64,000 nucleotides of DNA, from positions 248,001 to 312,000 of the forward strand of contig CALRTB020000001.1 in NCBI GenBank assembly GCA_943371005.1, written 5' to 3'. Within the stretch, counting starts at the first letter, position 1. Each line of letters begins with the position of its first letter. Made by a program: the position numbers and the translations under genes. The stretch comes from MRBY01 sp943371005 (lineage in GTDB: Bacteria; Cyanobacteriota; Cyanobacteriia; Cyanobacteriales; MRBY01). A model generated the notes under the pieces. The model was not told where the DNA came from and did no database searches. It saw only the letters and a program-made list of their open reading frames with translations. Below are positions 54,857 through 63,573 of the stretch, piece by piece.

Positions 54857-55144
54857 ATGTATTCATCGTTTGAGTGGCATCATCAACGGAATATCAGTAA
54901 TAAAGTAAAACATGGTATAGATTTTGAAACGGCCCAATACGCTTTTTTTGATCCACACCGTTTAATTGTCCATGATGCCAAGCATAGTGAGGCGGAAGAG
55001 CGATGGTTCTGCATTGGTAAGGTGGAGAAGCGTATTTTGACGGTGCGGTTTACCTATCGTCATCAGGTCATTCGTATTTTTGGTGCTGCTGAATGGCGTA
55101 AATGGAGAAAATTTTATGAGCAATATCACGCCGGATCCCGCTAA
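54857..55144 (+). CDS. brnT: BrnT-family ribonuclease toxin
   Basis: 95 residues. The BrnT pattern is clear: FEWHHQRNISNKVKHGIDFETA, an acidic DPH-containing loop, HSEAEERWFCIG, then RILTVRFTYRHQVIRIFGAAEWRK. Known BrnT proteins are RelE-like ribonucleases that degrade mRNA and are neutralised by BrnA. The gene overlaps brnA by 29 bases, which strongly suggests co-translation. No membrane or signal features. Neighbours (ureA upstream, chrA downstream) are unrelated, fitting a mobile small module. Confidence 0.88.
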   Translation: MYSSFEWHHQRNISNKVKHGIDFETAQYAFFDPHRLIVHDAKHSEAEERWFCIGKVEKRILTVRFTYRHQVIRIFGAAEWRKWRKFYEQYHAGSR

Positions 55145-55346
55145 ACCGATTGGTGAAGTTACTGTGGTGAGAGATTTTTTACCTGCACCGGAGGAATTGA
55201 TTCCCAAGAAAAATCATGTGCGGGTGACGATGGAATTTACCCAGGAAAGCATTGAATTTTTTAAACAGGAAGCAAAACGCCACAACGCCTCATACCAAGC
55301 GATGATTCGGAATCTTGTGGATGCCTATGCGAAACAACACCAGTAA
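55116..55346 (+). CDS. brnA: BrnA-family antitoxin
   Basis: 76 residues from ATG 55116 (MSNITPDPAKPIGEV), located inside the end of brnT in another frame. The C-terminal part NHVRVTMEFTQESIEFFKQ is a ribbon-helix-helix of the BrnA/CopG type, and the N-terminal half is acidic and Pro-rich, as in antitoxins that wrap the toxin. It would bind BrnT and repress their shared promoter. The stop lies ten bases before the end of the convergent chrA. Confidence 0.82.
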   Translation: MSNITPDPAKPIGEVTVVRDFLPAPEELIPKKNHVRVTMEFTQESIEFFKQEAKRHNASYQAMIRNLVDAYAKQHQ

Positions 55347-55356
55347 AGTTTTGAAA

Positions 55357-56511
55357 TTATTGCGCCATGACAAAGGGTAAAACTAAGCCGATCGCCATTC
55401 CCGCTAATACTAACCAGAGGGAATTCACTTGATATTTAATTAACAAAAATAAGGCGGCGATCGCCACCCCAATCGTCAGGGGATCAACCAAAGAAGACTG
55501 GGCCAGAAACACGGTAACGACGGTCATGAGACTCAGCGCACCAATATTCACCCCATCGAGAAACGCCCGAAATGATTTAGCCTGAAGTAACTTAGGCAGG
55601 ATCGGATTGAGAACCATCACAAAAAGAAATGAGGGTAAAAACATCCCCAAGGTGGCCACTCCCGCTCCCGGAACTCCCCCCAACAAATAGCCGATGAAAG
55701 TTGCCGTCGAAGATAAAGGCCCCGGGGTGATTTGACCAATGGCGATCGCATCGAGGAGTTGCTGATCCGTAAGCCAACCAAGACGCTCCACAAAATCGGC
55801 CCGCAAAAAAGCCACGAGGACATAGCCACTGCCGTATAGCACTGCTCCCACCTTGAGGAACATCAAAAACAGCCAACCCAAACTAAAGTTTGCGGGGGTT
55901 GTGTTCAACCAAAGGAGAAAAGGTAGCGGGGTAAGGCTGCGAGTTTGGTCTGTTTTGAGCCATTGGGTGCCGAACTTTTTTCCGAAACCAATGAAGCCAC
56001 TGATAAATAGCAGCCACAACTCATGAAGGCCGACCAAGGATAGCACCACGTTAAACACAGCCAAACCGACACCAAATTTATCTTTGATTGCTTTTTTGCC
56101 TAGCTTCCATAAGGCTTGGGCAATGATGGCGATCGCCACCGGTTTGACCCCGTAGAGTAACCATTCCCCCTGGGGAGTTGCCCCAAACTGTTGATAGGCC
56201 ACGGCACAGAGCAACATCAAAATCACAGCCGGGGCCGTAAAGCTAATGCCCCCCATGAGTAAGCCCCACCAACCCGCCCGCTTAAAACTGAGGTGGATCG
56301 CCATTTCCGTCGAGTTGGGGCCAGGAATTAAATTGGTTGCGCCGAGAATATCGAGAAATTCTTGTTCCGTGAGCCAGTGGCGTTTTTTTACCACCTCGTC
56401 ATGCATCATCGCAATATGAGCCACAGGGCCACCAAACGCCGTAAAGCCTAATCGTAAAAATAATCGAGAAATTTCCTGCAGTTCAGCCCATTGCGCCATG
56501 ATGAATGCCAT
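55357..56511 (-). CDS. chrA: Chromate transporter, two-domain ChrA type
   Basis: 384 residues with about ten to twelve membrane segments. Both ChrA halves are present: the first with the signature LGFTAFGGPVAHIAMM and NLIPGPNSTEMA, the second with LGWLTDQQLLDAIAIGQITPGPLS. The paired FGGP and G-x-TPGP motifs are characteristic. Members export chromate; some take part in sulfate handling. The gene is convergent with brnA and divergent from the flavodiiron gene across about 100 bases. Start ATG 56511 or the ATG four codons on. Confidence 0.92.
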   Translation of the reverse strand: MAFIMAQWAELQEISRLFLRLGFTAFGGPVAHIAMMHDEVVKKRHWLTEQEFLDILGATNLIPGPNSTEMAIHLSFKRAGWWGLLMGGISFTAPAVILMLLCAVAYQQFGATPQGEWLLYGVKPVAIAIIAQALWKLGKKAIKDKFGVGLAVFNVVLSLVGLHELWLLFISGFIGFGKKFGTQWLKTDQTRSLTPLPFLLWLNTTPANFSLGWLFLMFLKVGAVLYGSGYVLVAFLRADFVERLGWLTDQQLLDAIAIGQITPGPLSSTATFIGYLLGGVPGAGVATLGMFLPSFLFVMVLNPILPKLLQAKSFRAFLDGVNIGALSLMTVVTVFLAQSSLVDPLTIGVAIAALFLLIKYQVNSLWLVLAGMAIGLVLPFVMAQ

Positions 56512-56617
56512 CGAAATGTTTAATCATTTCCCCCTATCCCTAGGCCACAACCCCTAATAAATTCGTGCCACAATAAATGAAAGATGACTATTGCATCACA
56601 GTGTAGGAGGGTTACCT

Positions 56618-58348
56618 ATGGTTGCTACGCCAATTAAAACCGAAAAGCGGTTAACGATCCAGACAGAAAAGGTTAACGACAACACCACAACCATTCGTTC
56701 GCTGGATTGGGATCGCGATCGCTTTGATATCGAGTTTGGTTTGCAAAATGGCACCACCTACAATTCCTACATCATCCGGGGCGAAAAGATTGCCCTTGTG
56801 GATACCTCCCACGCGAAGTTTCGGCAGCTATACCTCGATGCGCTTACCGGCGAGATTGACCCAAAAACCATTGACTACATCATCATCAGCCACACAGAAC
56901 CGGATCACAGTGGTCTAGTGAAAGATGTTTTAAAAATTGCCCCCCAAGCGGTGGTGGTCGGCGCAAAAATTGCGATTAAGTTCCTCAAGGATTTGGTACA
57001 TGATCCCTTTGAATTTATCGAAGTGAAAAGTGGAGATCGCCTCGATTTGGGCAACGGTCACAACCTTGAATTTGTCAGTGCGCCCAATCTCCACTGGCCC
57101 GACACGATTTTTACCTACGATCCGGCGAGTGAGATTCTTTTCACCTGCGATGCCTTTGGGATGCACTATTGCTCCGACGACACCTACGACGAAGATCTCC
57201 AAGCGATTACGCCGGACTACCGTTTTTACTACGAATGTTTGATGGCGCCCAATGCCCGCTCCGTGCTGAGTGCGATGAAACGGGTGGATCAACTCGACGG
57301 GGAAATTGCTTTAGTTGCCAATGGTCATGGCCCGCTATTGAAGCACAACACCAAGGAGATGATGGAGTGGTATCGCCAGTGGAGCGAGGCGCAAACTAAG
57401 GGCGACAAAATGGTTGCCGTTTTTTACGTCTCCGATTATGGCTATAGTGACCGCATCTCCCAGGCGATCGCCAAAGGGATTACCAAAGCGGGTGTCGCCG
57501 TGGAAATGGTCGATCTCAAGGTCGCTGATCCCCAGGATGTCCACGAAATCGTCGGTCGGGCCGCAGGACTGGTGATCGGGATGCCCCCTATCGACAGCGC
57601 CTACAACGCCGAACTGAGTAAAGCAGTGGGCACCATTCTCGCAGCGTCAAAGGATAAACAAGTGTTTGGTATGTTTGAATCCTACGGCGGCAACGATGAA
57701 CCCATTGATCCATTGCAGATGCGGTTCCGCGATGCTGGCCTGACAAAAGCCTTCGATTCGATCCGCGTCAAGGATGACCCCAGCGAGGGACTCTATCAAC
57801 TCTGCGAAGAATCCGGCACTGACCTCGGCCAATTGCTCACCCAAAAAGAAAAGCTCAAACAACGAAAAAATATCGATACCGAGCTTGATAAAGCGATGGG
57901 ACGCATCAGTGGTGGCCTGTACATCATCACCGCCCAGAAAGGCGACATGAAAGGGGCGATGGTGGCTTCCTGGGTGACCCAAGCTAGTTTTGAACCCCCC
58001 GGTTTTACGGTAGCCGTGGCGAAGGATCGGGCGATTGAATCTCTGATGCAAGTGGGCGATCGCTTTGTGTTGAATATTCTCGAAGAAGGAAAATATCAGC
58101 CGTTAATGAAGCACTTCCTGAAGCGTTTCCCCCCTGGCGCTGACCGCTTTGCAGGCGTCAAGGTACAAACTGCGAAAAACGGTTCACCAATTCTGAATGA
58201 TGCTCTTGCTTACCTAGAGTGTGAAGTAATTAGCCGTATGGAATGTAGCGATCACTGGATTGTCTACAGTAAAGTTGATGCCGGTCGTGTGTCGAATCCT
58301 GATGGGTTGACGGCTGTCCACCACCGTAAAGTGGGCAACTACTACTAA
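56618..58348 (+). CDS. A-type flavodiiron protein, Flv3-like
   Basis: Mehler-like O2 reduction to water, protecting photosystem I. 576 residues from ATG 56618 with a GGAGG ribosome site. Domains: metallo-beta-lactamase-like diiron domain (about 1-260), flavodoxin (about 265-415, DYGYSDRISQAIAKG) and the cyanobacteria-specific C-terminal flavin reductase domain (about 430-576, GGLYIITAQKGDMKGAMVASWV). The diiron ligands appear intact: HTEPDHSG, the aspartate in LFTCDAFG and the histidine in NGHGPLL; that canonical set fits Flv3 or Flv4, not Flv1 or Flv2. No partner Flv gene is in the window, which favours Flv3. Confidence 0.88.
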   Translation: MVATPIKTEKRLTIQTEKVNDNTTTIRSLDWDRDRFDIEFGLQNGTTYNSYIIRGEKIALVDTSHAKFRQLYLDALTGEIDPKTIDYIIISHTEPDHSGLVKDVLKIAPQAVVVGAKIAIKFLKDLVHDPFEFIEVKSGDRLDLGNGHNLEFVSAPNLHWPDTIFTYDPASEILFTCDAFGMHYCSDDTYDEDLQAITPDYRFYYECLMAPNARSVLSAMKRVDQLDGEIALVANGHGPLLKHNTKEMMEWYRQWSEAQTKGDKMVAVFYVSDYGYSDRISQAIAKGITKAGVAVEMVDLKVADPQDVHEIVGRAAGLVIGMPPIDSAYNAELSKAVGTILAASKDKQVFGMFESYGGNDEPIDPLQMRFRDAGLTKAFDSIRVKDDPSEGLYQLCEESGTDLGQLLTQKEKLKQRKNIDTELDKAMGRISGGLYIITAQKGDMKGAMVASWVTQASFEPPGFTVAVAKDRAIESLMQVGDRFVLNILEEGKYQPLMKHFLKRFPPGADRFAGVKVQTAKNGSPILNDALAYLECEVISRMECSDHWIVYSKVDAGRVSNPDGLTAVHHRKVGNYY

Positions 58349-58374
58349 ATAACTTGAATTTCTAATTTTCACAG

Positions 58375-58406
58375 GGGAGTATTCGTCATTGATTGCTCCC
58401 TTTTTT
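58375..58406 (+). terminator. Terminator of the flavodiiron gene
   Basis: GGGAG (58375-58379) and CTCCC (58396-58400) pair around a 16-base loop, then six Ts. Confidence 0.7.
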
Positions 58407-58447
58407 CTTGGGTTAAAATAGAACAGTCAGCATTGCCGGCGATCGCC

Positions 58448-58771
58448 ATGGTTCATCCCGCTCTCAGCACTATTCTTAAACGACTGCAAGATTCCCTTAA
58501 AAAAATCTATGGGCCAGAATTAAAGGATTTAATCTTATTTGGTTCACAGGCAAAAAATACCGCAAAAGAAGATTCGGACATTGACATTGCTATTGTTTTA
58601 CAAAATAGCTTTGATTTAGATCAAGAACTAGAAAAAACCAGTGTTGTAATTGCTGATATTTGTCTAGAGTATGACATCTTAATTAATCGCATTTTTATGG
58701 ACAATGAATATTTCAAAGGACATCAGAGTGCCCTGGTGCGGAATATTCAACAGGAAGGAATTTATCTGTGA
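58448..58771 (+). CDS. MNT-type minimal nucleotidyltransferase (antitoxin)
   Basis: 107 residues from ATG 58448 (MVHPALSTILKRLQ). The nucleotidyltransferase signature is complete: LFGSQAKNTAKEDSDIDIAIV, i.e. GSx..DxD with both catalytic aspartates. The rest of the fold is minimal. In characterised HEPN-MNT pairs the MNT protein neutralises the HEPN toxin, sometimes by AMPylating it. The following HEPN gene overlaps its stop by four bases (GTGA), so the pair is translationally coupled. Confidence 0.88.
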   Translation: MVHPALSTILKRLQDSLKKIYGPELKDLILFGSQAKNTAKEDSDIDIAIVLQNSFDLDQELEKTSVVIADICLEYDILINRIFMDNEYFKGHQSALVRNIQQEGIYL

Positions 58772-59148
58772 ATTCTCAGCAGCGAAATTTAATTAGCAAA
58801 GCAGTTGAAAGTTTAGAGGCAGCGAAGTTATTACAAGACAATCAATATTTTGACTATGCTGTTTCAAGAGCTTACTATACGATGTTTTACTTGGCCGAAG
58901 CCTTGTTAGAAGAAGAAGCAAAAAATTTCTCCAGTCATGCGGCTGTAATTTCTGCTTTTGGCCGGGATTTCGCTAAATTGGGCAAAGTACCACGAGAATT
59001 TCATCGTTTTCTTATTGATGCCCAATCCCTCCGACAAACTGGTGATTATGGCAAATTTCAGGCAATCTCTGAATATCAAGCAAATCAACAAATTGAACAT
59101 GCTGAACAGTTTCTTGTTTTTGTGAGGAATTATTTCAACAATTTTTAA
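58768..59148 (+). CDS. HEPN-domain protein (toxin partner of MNT)
   Basis: 126 residues from a GTG overlapping the MNT stop. All-helical HEPN (PF05168-like): FDYAVSRAYYTMFYLAEALLE and the C-terminal GDYGKFQAISEYQANQQIEHAE region. The RNase motif R-x4-6-H of the toxic HEPN group is not seen, so if it is a toxin its mechanism may differ, or it may only act as a binding partner. The pair is a classic mobile two-gene module. It is followed by an 84-base gap and a secreted cupin gene. Confidence 0.8.
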   Translation: MNSQQRNLISKAVESLEAAKLLQDNQYFDYAVSRAYYTMFYLAEALLEEEAKNFSSHAAVISAFGRDFAKLGKVPREFHRFLIDAQSLRQTGDYGKFQAISEYQANQQIEHAEQFLVFVRNYFNNF

Positions 59149-59232
59149 GAATAATGTTGCTTAGGGAGCGATCGCCAAGGGGACTCCTACACTGCAACTA
59201 TGGTCTTTTAGCAAAAGTGAGTCTCGTTCCCT

Positions 59233-59709
59233 GTGAAACCCCGTCATTTGTTTTCTTCATTACTGCTCTGTAGCTGTTTTTCTGTTTTCCAAGCGGCTCT
59301 GGCCGAATCAGAATCGACCAATCAATATACCCAAACCGTCACTCGCACTGTTTTAGCCGATGGTCTACCAGAAGTGGCCCCTAACCAAATTTTAGAGTTG
59401 GTACGTTACGAAATCCCCCCTTTTGCGACCCTACCGCCCCACATCCATCCTGGTTTACAAATTGCCCGGGTGGAGTTTGGTTTGTTGACCTATGCGGTTA
59501 TTGAAGGAACGGCGCTGATTACCCGCGCAGATGGCACAAAAGAAAGCTTAACTGCGGGACAAAAAACCCTCCTCAAACCTGGAGATGCGGTAACAGAAGC
59601 CGAGGGGATGGTACATTTTGGGCAAAATGAAACTCCAAGTCCAGTCATTTTACTCGCCACTTCTTTATTAACCGTTGGAGAACCGAAAGCAATCCTCATC
59701 GAAAAATAG
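59233..59709 (+). CDS. Secreted cupin-domain protein
   Basis: 158 residues from a GTG at 59233. The N-terminus is a signal peptide (LFSSLLLCSCFSVFQAALA). One cupin barrel follows, with metal-binding motif PHIHPGLQIARVEFGLLTY (two His and a Glu) and a second motif near AEGMVHFGQNE. The substrate or metal cannot be told. Its stop abuts the stop of the convergent DHH-CBS-polymerase gene with no spacing. The upstream MNT-HEPN module is on the same strand but probably unrelated. Confidence 0.75.
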   Translation: MKPRHLFSSLLLCSCFSVFQAALAESESTNQYTQTVTRTVLADGLPEVAPNQILELVRYEIPPFATLPPHIHPGLQIARVEFGLLTYAVIEGTALITRADGTKESLTAGQKTLLKPGDAVTEAEGMVHFGQNETPSPVILLATSLLTVGEPKAILIEK

Positions 59710-62412
59710 TTAATCAAGGGGATAATGGGTTTCTAAATAAGCTAACGCAGAGGGGCGATCGCCAATATTTTGATCGAGGGTTTGTTTCAGAAGACTTGAC
59801 AAAATATCCCGAAATTGTGGGCCAGGTTTATAGCCTAATTCTCTCAAATCAAAACCATCAAGGGGAGCCTGAATATGCTGCCAATGACGGAGATAATGCC
59901 ATAAATCATGGCGGAGTTTTTTCGGACTGATGGCAGCGAGTAAAATGATTTCTGGCAAGGATAAATGCTTTAGAGTGAAGACTTTTTCGCTGAGTTTTTC
60001 AGCTTGGGAAAGTTTCGGTAAAATTTCGGTTTGGTGCTGGGAAATTTTCGCTAACCGTTGCAAACTATCCTTTGGTAATTGCAGGCGATCGCCTACTTTT
60101 AAGCGTTCTGCTGGGGTCAAATTTAGCAACAAAGCTTCCAGACGAAGCCGCCAATGCTCCAACTCATAATCAGGGTCGTGATAGCGCAACCAACGATCCA
60201 CACAGCGGATTTGCCACCAGACCGCATCTGTCAAAGCCAAATTTTTATGGATACATTTCAACGCCCCAAGATCATCCAACAATTGCAACGCAGGCTTCCA
60301 GTATTTCGCCGTCAAAAGGTATTTTAATTCTGCCCGTAAGCGTGTCGTTAAGGCTGGTGCCTGGGGTTTTTCGTGGTGCAATTTGTCATAAATCCCAGAG
60401 GCGATCGCATAACGAATAAATTCCTCAGTTTGCACTTCTAGCTGAAAATTTAAGCGTACCGCAAACCGTACCGCCCGATAGATGCGCGTCGGGTCTTCGA
60501 TGAAACTGTTGGCGTGGAGTACTCGAATTTGCCGTTTTTTGAGATCCCAAAGGCCGCCGAAAAAGTCCAGTAATTCCCCCGACCGGGGTTCCGTCAACCG
60601 TAAGCAGAGGGCATTGATCGTAAAATCACGCCGATAGAGATCCTGCCGAATGGAACTGGCTTCCACCTCCGGATTCGCCGCCGGATAGGGATAAAACTCC
60701 GTCCGGGCGGTGGCAATGTCCATCCACAGGGAACCCAATACCGGATCTTTATGCCACAGAATCGCTGCTGTTTGAAATTCCCCATGTACCGATAACCGCG
60801 CGTTGGGTTGGCGATCGCAAATGTAATTTGCCAAAGTCACCCCGGCCCCTACATCCGCCGCCGTATGGAAGCCATCCACCACCAGATCAATATCCTGGAG
60901 CAGTAATTCTTCGTCTGAATCTGAGAGCAATACATCCCGCACCGCTCCACCCACGAGATATAAATGCCAACCCCGTTTTTCCGCCTCCGTTGCCACTGCC
61001 TGTAATAACTGCCACAGAGAAGGGGCCAGCCGTTCCGCAAAAATTTCCCGTAGAGGATAGCGATTTTTGTCATCCTTGGGGGTGGGTAATAGATCGAGGG
61101 GCTGCTCGTCCTGGTGGTGCTGTCGCAAAACATCCGTCCGCGTCACAATGCCCAGGAGTTGGTCGCCTTCGATAACCGGTAATCGCCCAACGTCGTCAGT
61201 CACCATGATCGTTTCAATGTCCCGCATAGTGGTGTCTGGAGAAATGGTGCGTACTTCTCGGCTCATGTAACCTTTAACGGGAGCGTGGTGAAAACCATGG
61301 TGAATTGCCAAATCGAGATCCCGCCGCGAAATGACCCCAACCAATTGTTGCCGATCATCCACCACCACTAACCCTGAATGGCCGTAGCGAAAAAGTACCC
61401 GCTGGGCCTCCTCAATCGAAGTTTGGGGCAAGATCGTGCGCACGGGGGCCGTCATTAAATCCCGCGCTGTTAGGGCAGGGGGCACCTGGGCAATAAATTC
61501 AGCATAGATTTTATGTAACATTGCCTCTGGTTCGTTGAGACGCAAGCTCAAGGATGCGGCTTGATCGTGACCACCGCCACCATAGGGGGCAAACAGTCGA
61601 TTGAGGCTTGTACCTACAATCCGCGATCGCCCAATGATCACCATTTTCCCTTCCGAATCGGTCTGATGATAAAAATGCCCAAGCAACAGCGCATCAAGAT
61701 CCGTCATTTGCATCATCTGCTCAACGAGATTCGACAGTCCTGGCACAAAATTCGCTGTTTTTAATAGGACCCGCGCCACCCGATGGCCAGCAACGTTTTC
61801 CCGCTCCAGGTTGGCGATCGCCTCCGAAAACAAATGTTGCACCTGGGGCGAAAAACCGGGTTCAGCGTACTCCGCAATAATTTTCACCATCGCCCCCTGA
61901 CCCATCAGCCAAGTCAAGGCCTGGGCATCCCGCACCGTTGTTTGGTCAAAAGTTAGTGATCCCGTATCCACATGAATCCCCAAGGCCATCACCGTCGCTG
62001 TGTAAGGATCTAACTCCACGCCCCGTGCCTGCAATTTTTCGGCAATGATTGTTGTTGTGGCCCCCACGTCCTCAATTTCCACATAGGTTGCCGGAATATC
62101 CCGCTCTTGATCGAGGTGATGATCATAAACTTCGATCTGCTTCACTTGGGGTCGATCTAGCCATTCCTGGGCTTTGCCCAGCCGTTGTCGCTGCTGGTTG
62201 TCCACCACCATAATGGTTCGCAACTGTTCCGGATGGACTGAGCGCATTTCCACAAAGGGAAATTCCCCTCGATAGAGGGCGAGAAACCGTTTTACCCCTG
62301 GATGCGCCCCGCCGGTCAACACCACCCGCGCCCCTACCCGCAGATAGGCCAAGCCGATCGCCGCTCCCAGGGCATCAAAATCAACGGTTTGGTGACAGAG
62401 AATTACATCCAT
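59710..62412 (-). CDS. DHH-CBS-poly(A) polymerase/tRNA nucleotidyltransferase fusion
   Basis: 900 residues, three modules. DHH phosphoesterase (1 to about 310: CHQTVDFDALGAAIGLAYL, VYDHHLDQE, and DHHA1 GGGGHDQAASLSLR), two CBS domains (about 315-440: ARDLMTAPVRTI, VKGYMSREVRTI), and a class II CCA-adding/poly(A) polymerase (about 460-900: LYLVGGAVRDVLL, DIDLVVDG, DLYRRDFTINAL). Such fusions exist in cyanobacteria and some thermophiles and act on tRNA 3' ends or RNA; the CBS pair probably senses nucleotides. From sequence alone I cannot say whether it adds CCA, A only, or C only. Start ATG 62412. Confidence 0.9.
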   Translation of the reverse strand: MDVILCHQTVDFDALGAAIGLAYLRVGARVVLTGGAHPGVKRFLALYRGEFPFVEMRSVHPEQLRTIMVVDNQQRQRLGKAQEWLDRPQVKQIEVYDHHLDQERDIPATYVEIEDVGATTTIIAEKLQARGVELDPYTATVMALGIHVDTGSLTFDQTTVRDAQALTWLMGQGAMVKIIAEYAEPGFSPQVQHLFSEAIANLERENVAGHRVARVLLKTANFVPGLSNLVEQMMQMTDLDALLLGHFYHQTDSEGKMVIIGRSRIVGTSLNRLFAPYGGGGHDQAASLSLRLNEPEAMLHKIYAEFIAQVPPALTARDLMTAPVRTILPQTSIEEAQRVLFRYGHSGLVVVDDRQQLVGVISRRDLDLAIHHGFHHAPVKGYMSREVRTISPDTTMRDIETIMVTDDVGRLPVIEGDQLLGIVTRTDVLRQHHQDEQPLDLLPTPKDDKNRYPLREIFAERLAPSLWQLLQAVATEAEKRGWHLYLVGGAVRDVLLSDSDEELLLQDIDLVVDGFHTAADVGAGVTLANYICDRQPNARLSVHGEFQTAAILWHKDPVLGSLWMDIATARTEFYPYPAANPEVEASSIRQDLYRRDFTINALCLRLTEPRSGELLDFFGGLWDLKKRQIRVLHANSFIEDPTRIYRAVRFAVRLNFQLEVQTEEFIRYAIASGIYDKLHHEKPQAPALTTRLRAELKYLLTAKYWKPALQLLDDLGALKCIHKNLALTDAVWWQIRCVDRWLRYHDPDYELEHWRLRLEALLLNLTPAERLKVGDRLQLPKDSLQRLAKISQHQTEILPKLSQAEKLSEKVFTLKHLSLPEIILLAAISPKKLRHDLWHYLRHWQHIQAPLDGFDLRELGYKPGPQFRDILSSLLKQTLDQNIGDRPSALAYLETHYPLD

Positions 62413-62493
62413 AAAATTGCAGGGAAAGGAATATTTTGGGTAGGCTATACTGTGATTAAAATAACATTATGAGTCATGTTTCTTACTTAAGCT

Positions 62494-62727
62494 ATGGCCA
62501 AAGAAACCCGATCTCAAAATCTTGATCATCCTCAATATTTGCCATTTTTAGAGGCGATTTGCTGGCAAACAGAAGATGTTTATCGATTCACACCCCAACA
62601 AATGCTGTCACGGTATGAACGAGGTTGGCGTTATAAAGATATTTTTCAGCCTCCTCAAGGAGAAGAGTTGGAGTTTGTCCAACGTCTGGCAAAAGAATAT
62701 CATTCCTGGCTCCAGGCTCAGCTGTGA
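62494..62727 (+). CDS. Small hypothetical protein, partner of the AbiEii-like gene
   Basis: 77 residues, unrecognised: MAKETRSQNLDHPQYLPFLE, then an aromatic stretch and a final helix (FVQRLAKEYHSWLQAQL). Its stop TGA overlaps the GTG start of the next gene by three bases, so the two are translationally coupled and probably form a toxin-antitoxin-like pair with this as the putative antitoxin. It does not look like the usual AbiEi winged-helix antitoxin, which is much larger. Divergent from the DHH-CBS-polymerase gene across 81 bases, with a TATACT at 62446 as possible -10. Confidence 0.65.
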   Translation: MAKETRSQNLDHPQYLPFLEAICWQTEDVYRFTPQQMLSRYERGWRYKDIFQPPQGEELEFVQRLAKEYHSWLQAQL

Positions 62728-63467
62728 AGTTTAAAATCCCCCACCATAATTACATTTTAGAAATTCTCAAATCCCTTGATCCAAAATTATTGCTCGATTG
62801 TCAGGCTTATTTTGGTGGTGGAACACTTCTCGCTTTAGATATGAAAGAATATCGCTGGAGTAAAGACATTGATTTTATCTGCTCTGTTACTTCCCAGGGT
62901 TACAAAAAACTGCGTATCCATTTATATCAGACAGGTGACCAAGGTTTATTTTTAAATAAAAATTCTTCGTTAACAATTAGACGAGCAACCACTGATCAGT
63001 ATGGGGTGCGATTGTTGGTAGAAATCAATCAAATTCCGATTAAATTAGAAATTATTGCTGAGGTTCGTTTTGAACTGGATGAGCCACGCTTCCCTTCTTG
63101 GTCGCCTGTGCCTTGCCTTAGTTTGAACGACTGTTTAACCAGCAAATTGTTAGCAAATGCTGATCGTTACATGGATAGAAGTGTCGAATCCCGTGATTTG
63201 ATCGATTTAGTTGTTTTACGTTTACACACAGAACTTTCTCAACAGGCGATCGCCAAAGCAGAAAATGCCTATGAAGTAATTCGTCCCCTGGGTGATGCGA
63301 TTAGATTCTTTCAAACACACCCTAATTATCGCCAGCAATGTTTTGAAAGTCTTCAGATAGAGCGAGACTTTTGGCCTAACGTGATTGATGGCCTGGATTT
63401 GCTCAGTGCGGATCTCAAACTTGCCCCTACCACCAGAACATATTGGGAAGAGCGATCGCCTTTTTGA
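62724..63467 (+). CDS. AbiEii/AbiGii-family nucleotidyltransferase
   Basis: 247 residues from GTG 62724. The nucleotidyltransferase AbiEii motifs are visible: FGGGTLLALDMKEYRWSKDIDF (the GG...S.DxDF pattern with two catalytic acids), EIIAEVRFE, and a DLIDLVVL segment preceded by SRD, as in the RD-x-x-DL motif. AbiEii toxins transfer nucleotides to tRNA or other targets and arrest growth in phage abortive infection; here the function is inferred. The partner gene is the 77-codon frame immediately upstream. Confidence 0.78.
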   Translation: MKFKIPHHNYILEILKSLDPKLLLDCQAYFGGGTLLALDMKEYRWSKDIDFICSVTSQGYKKLRIHLYQTGDQGLFLNKNSSLTIRRATTDQYGVRLLVEINQIPIKLEIIAEVRFELDEPRFPSWSPVPCLSLNDCLTSKLLANADRYMDRSVESRDLIDLVVLRLHTELSQQAIAKAENAYEVIRPLGDAIRFFQTHPNYRQQCFESLQIERDFWPNVIDGLDLLSADLKLAPTTRTYWEERSPF

Positions 63468-63476
63468 TGGTAACTT

Positions 63477-63529
63477 CTCCCTCAAGAAACTTTGCATTTA
63501 CTAGGGAGTGGGAACAGAGCCGCTATAAT
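63477..63529 (+). promoter_or_regulatory. Possible promoter and inverted repeat before the ParA gene
   Basis: A perfect TATAAT (63524-63529) lies 45 bases before the GTG start. CTCCCT (63477-63482) and AGGGAG (63503-63508) form 6-bp arms just upstream, perhaps an operator. No good -35 is seen. Confidence 0.4.
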
Positions 63530-63573
63530 GACTCACCATAAATCAAGGCTAATAAGCAAGAAACAAATCTATC

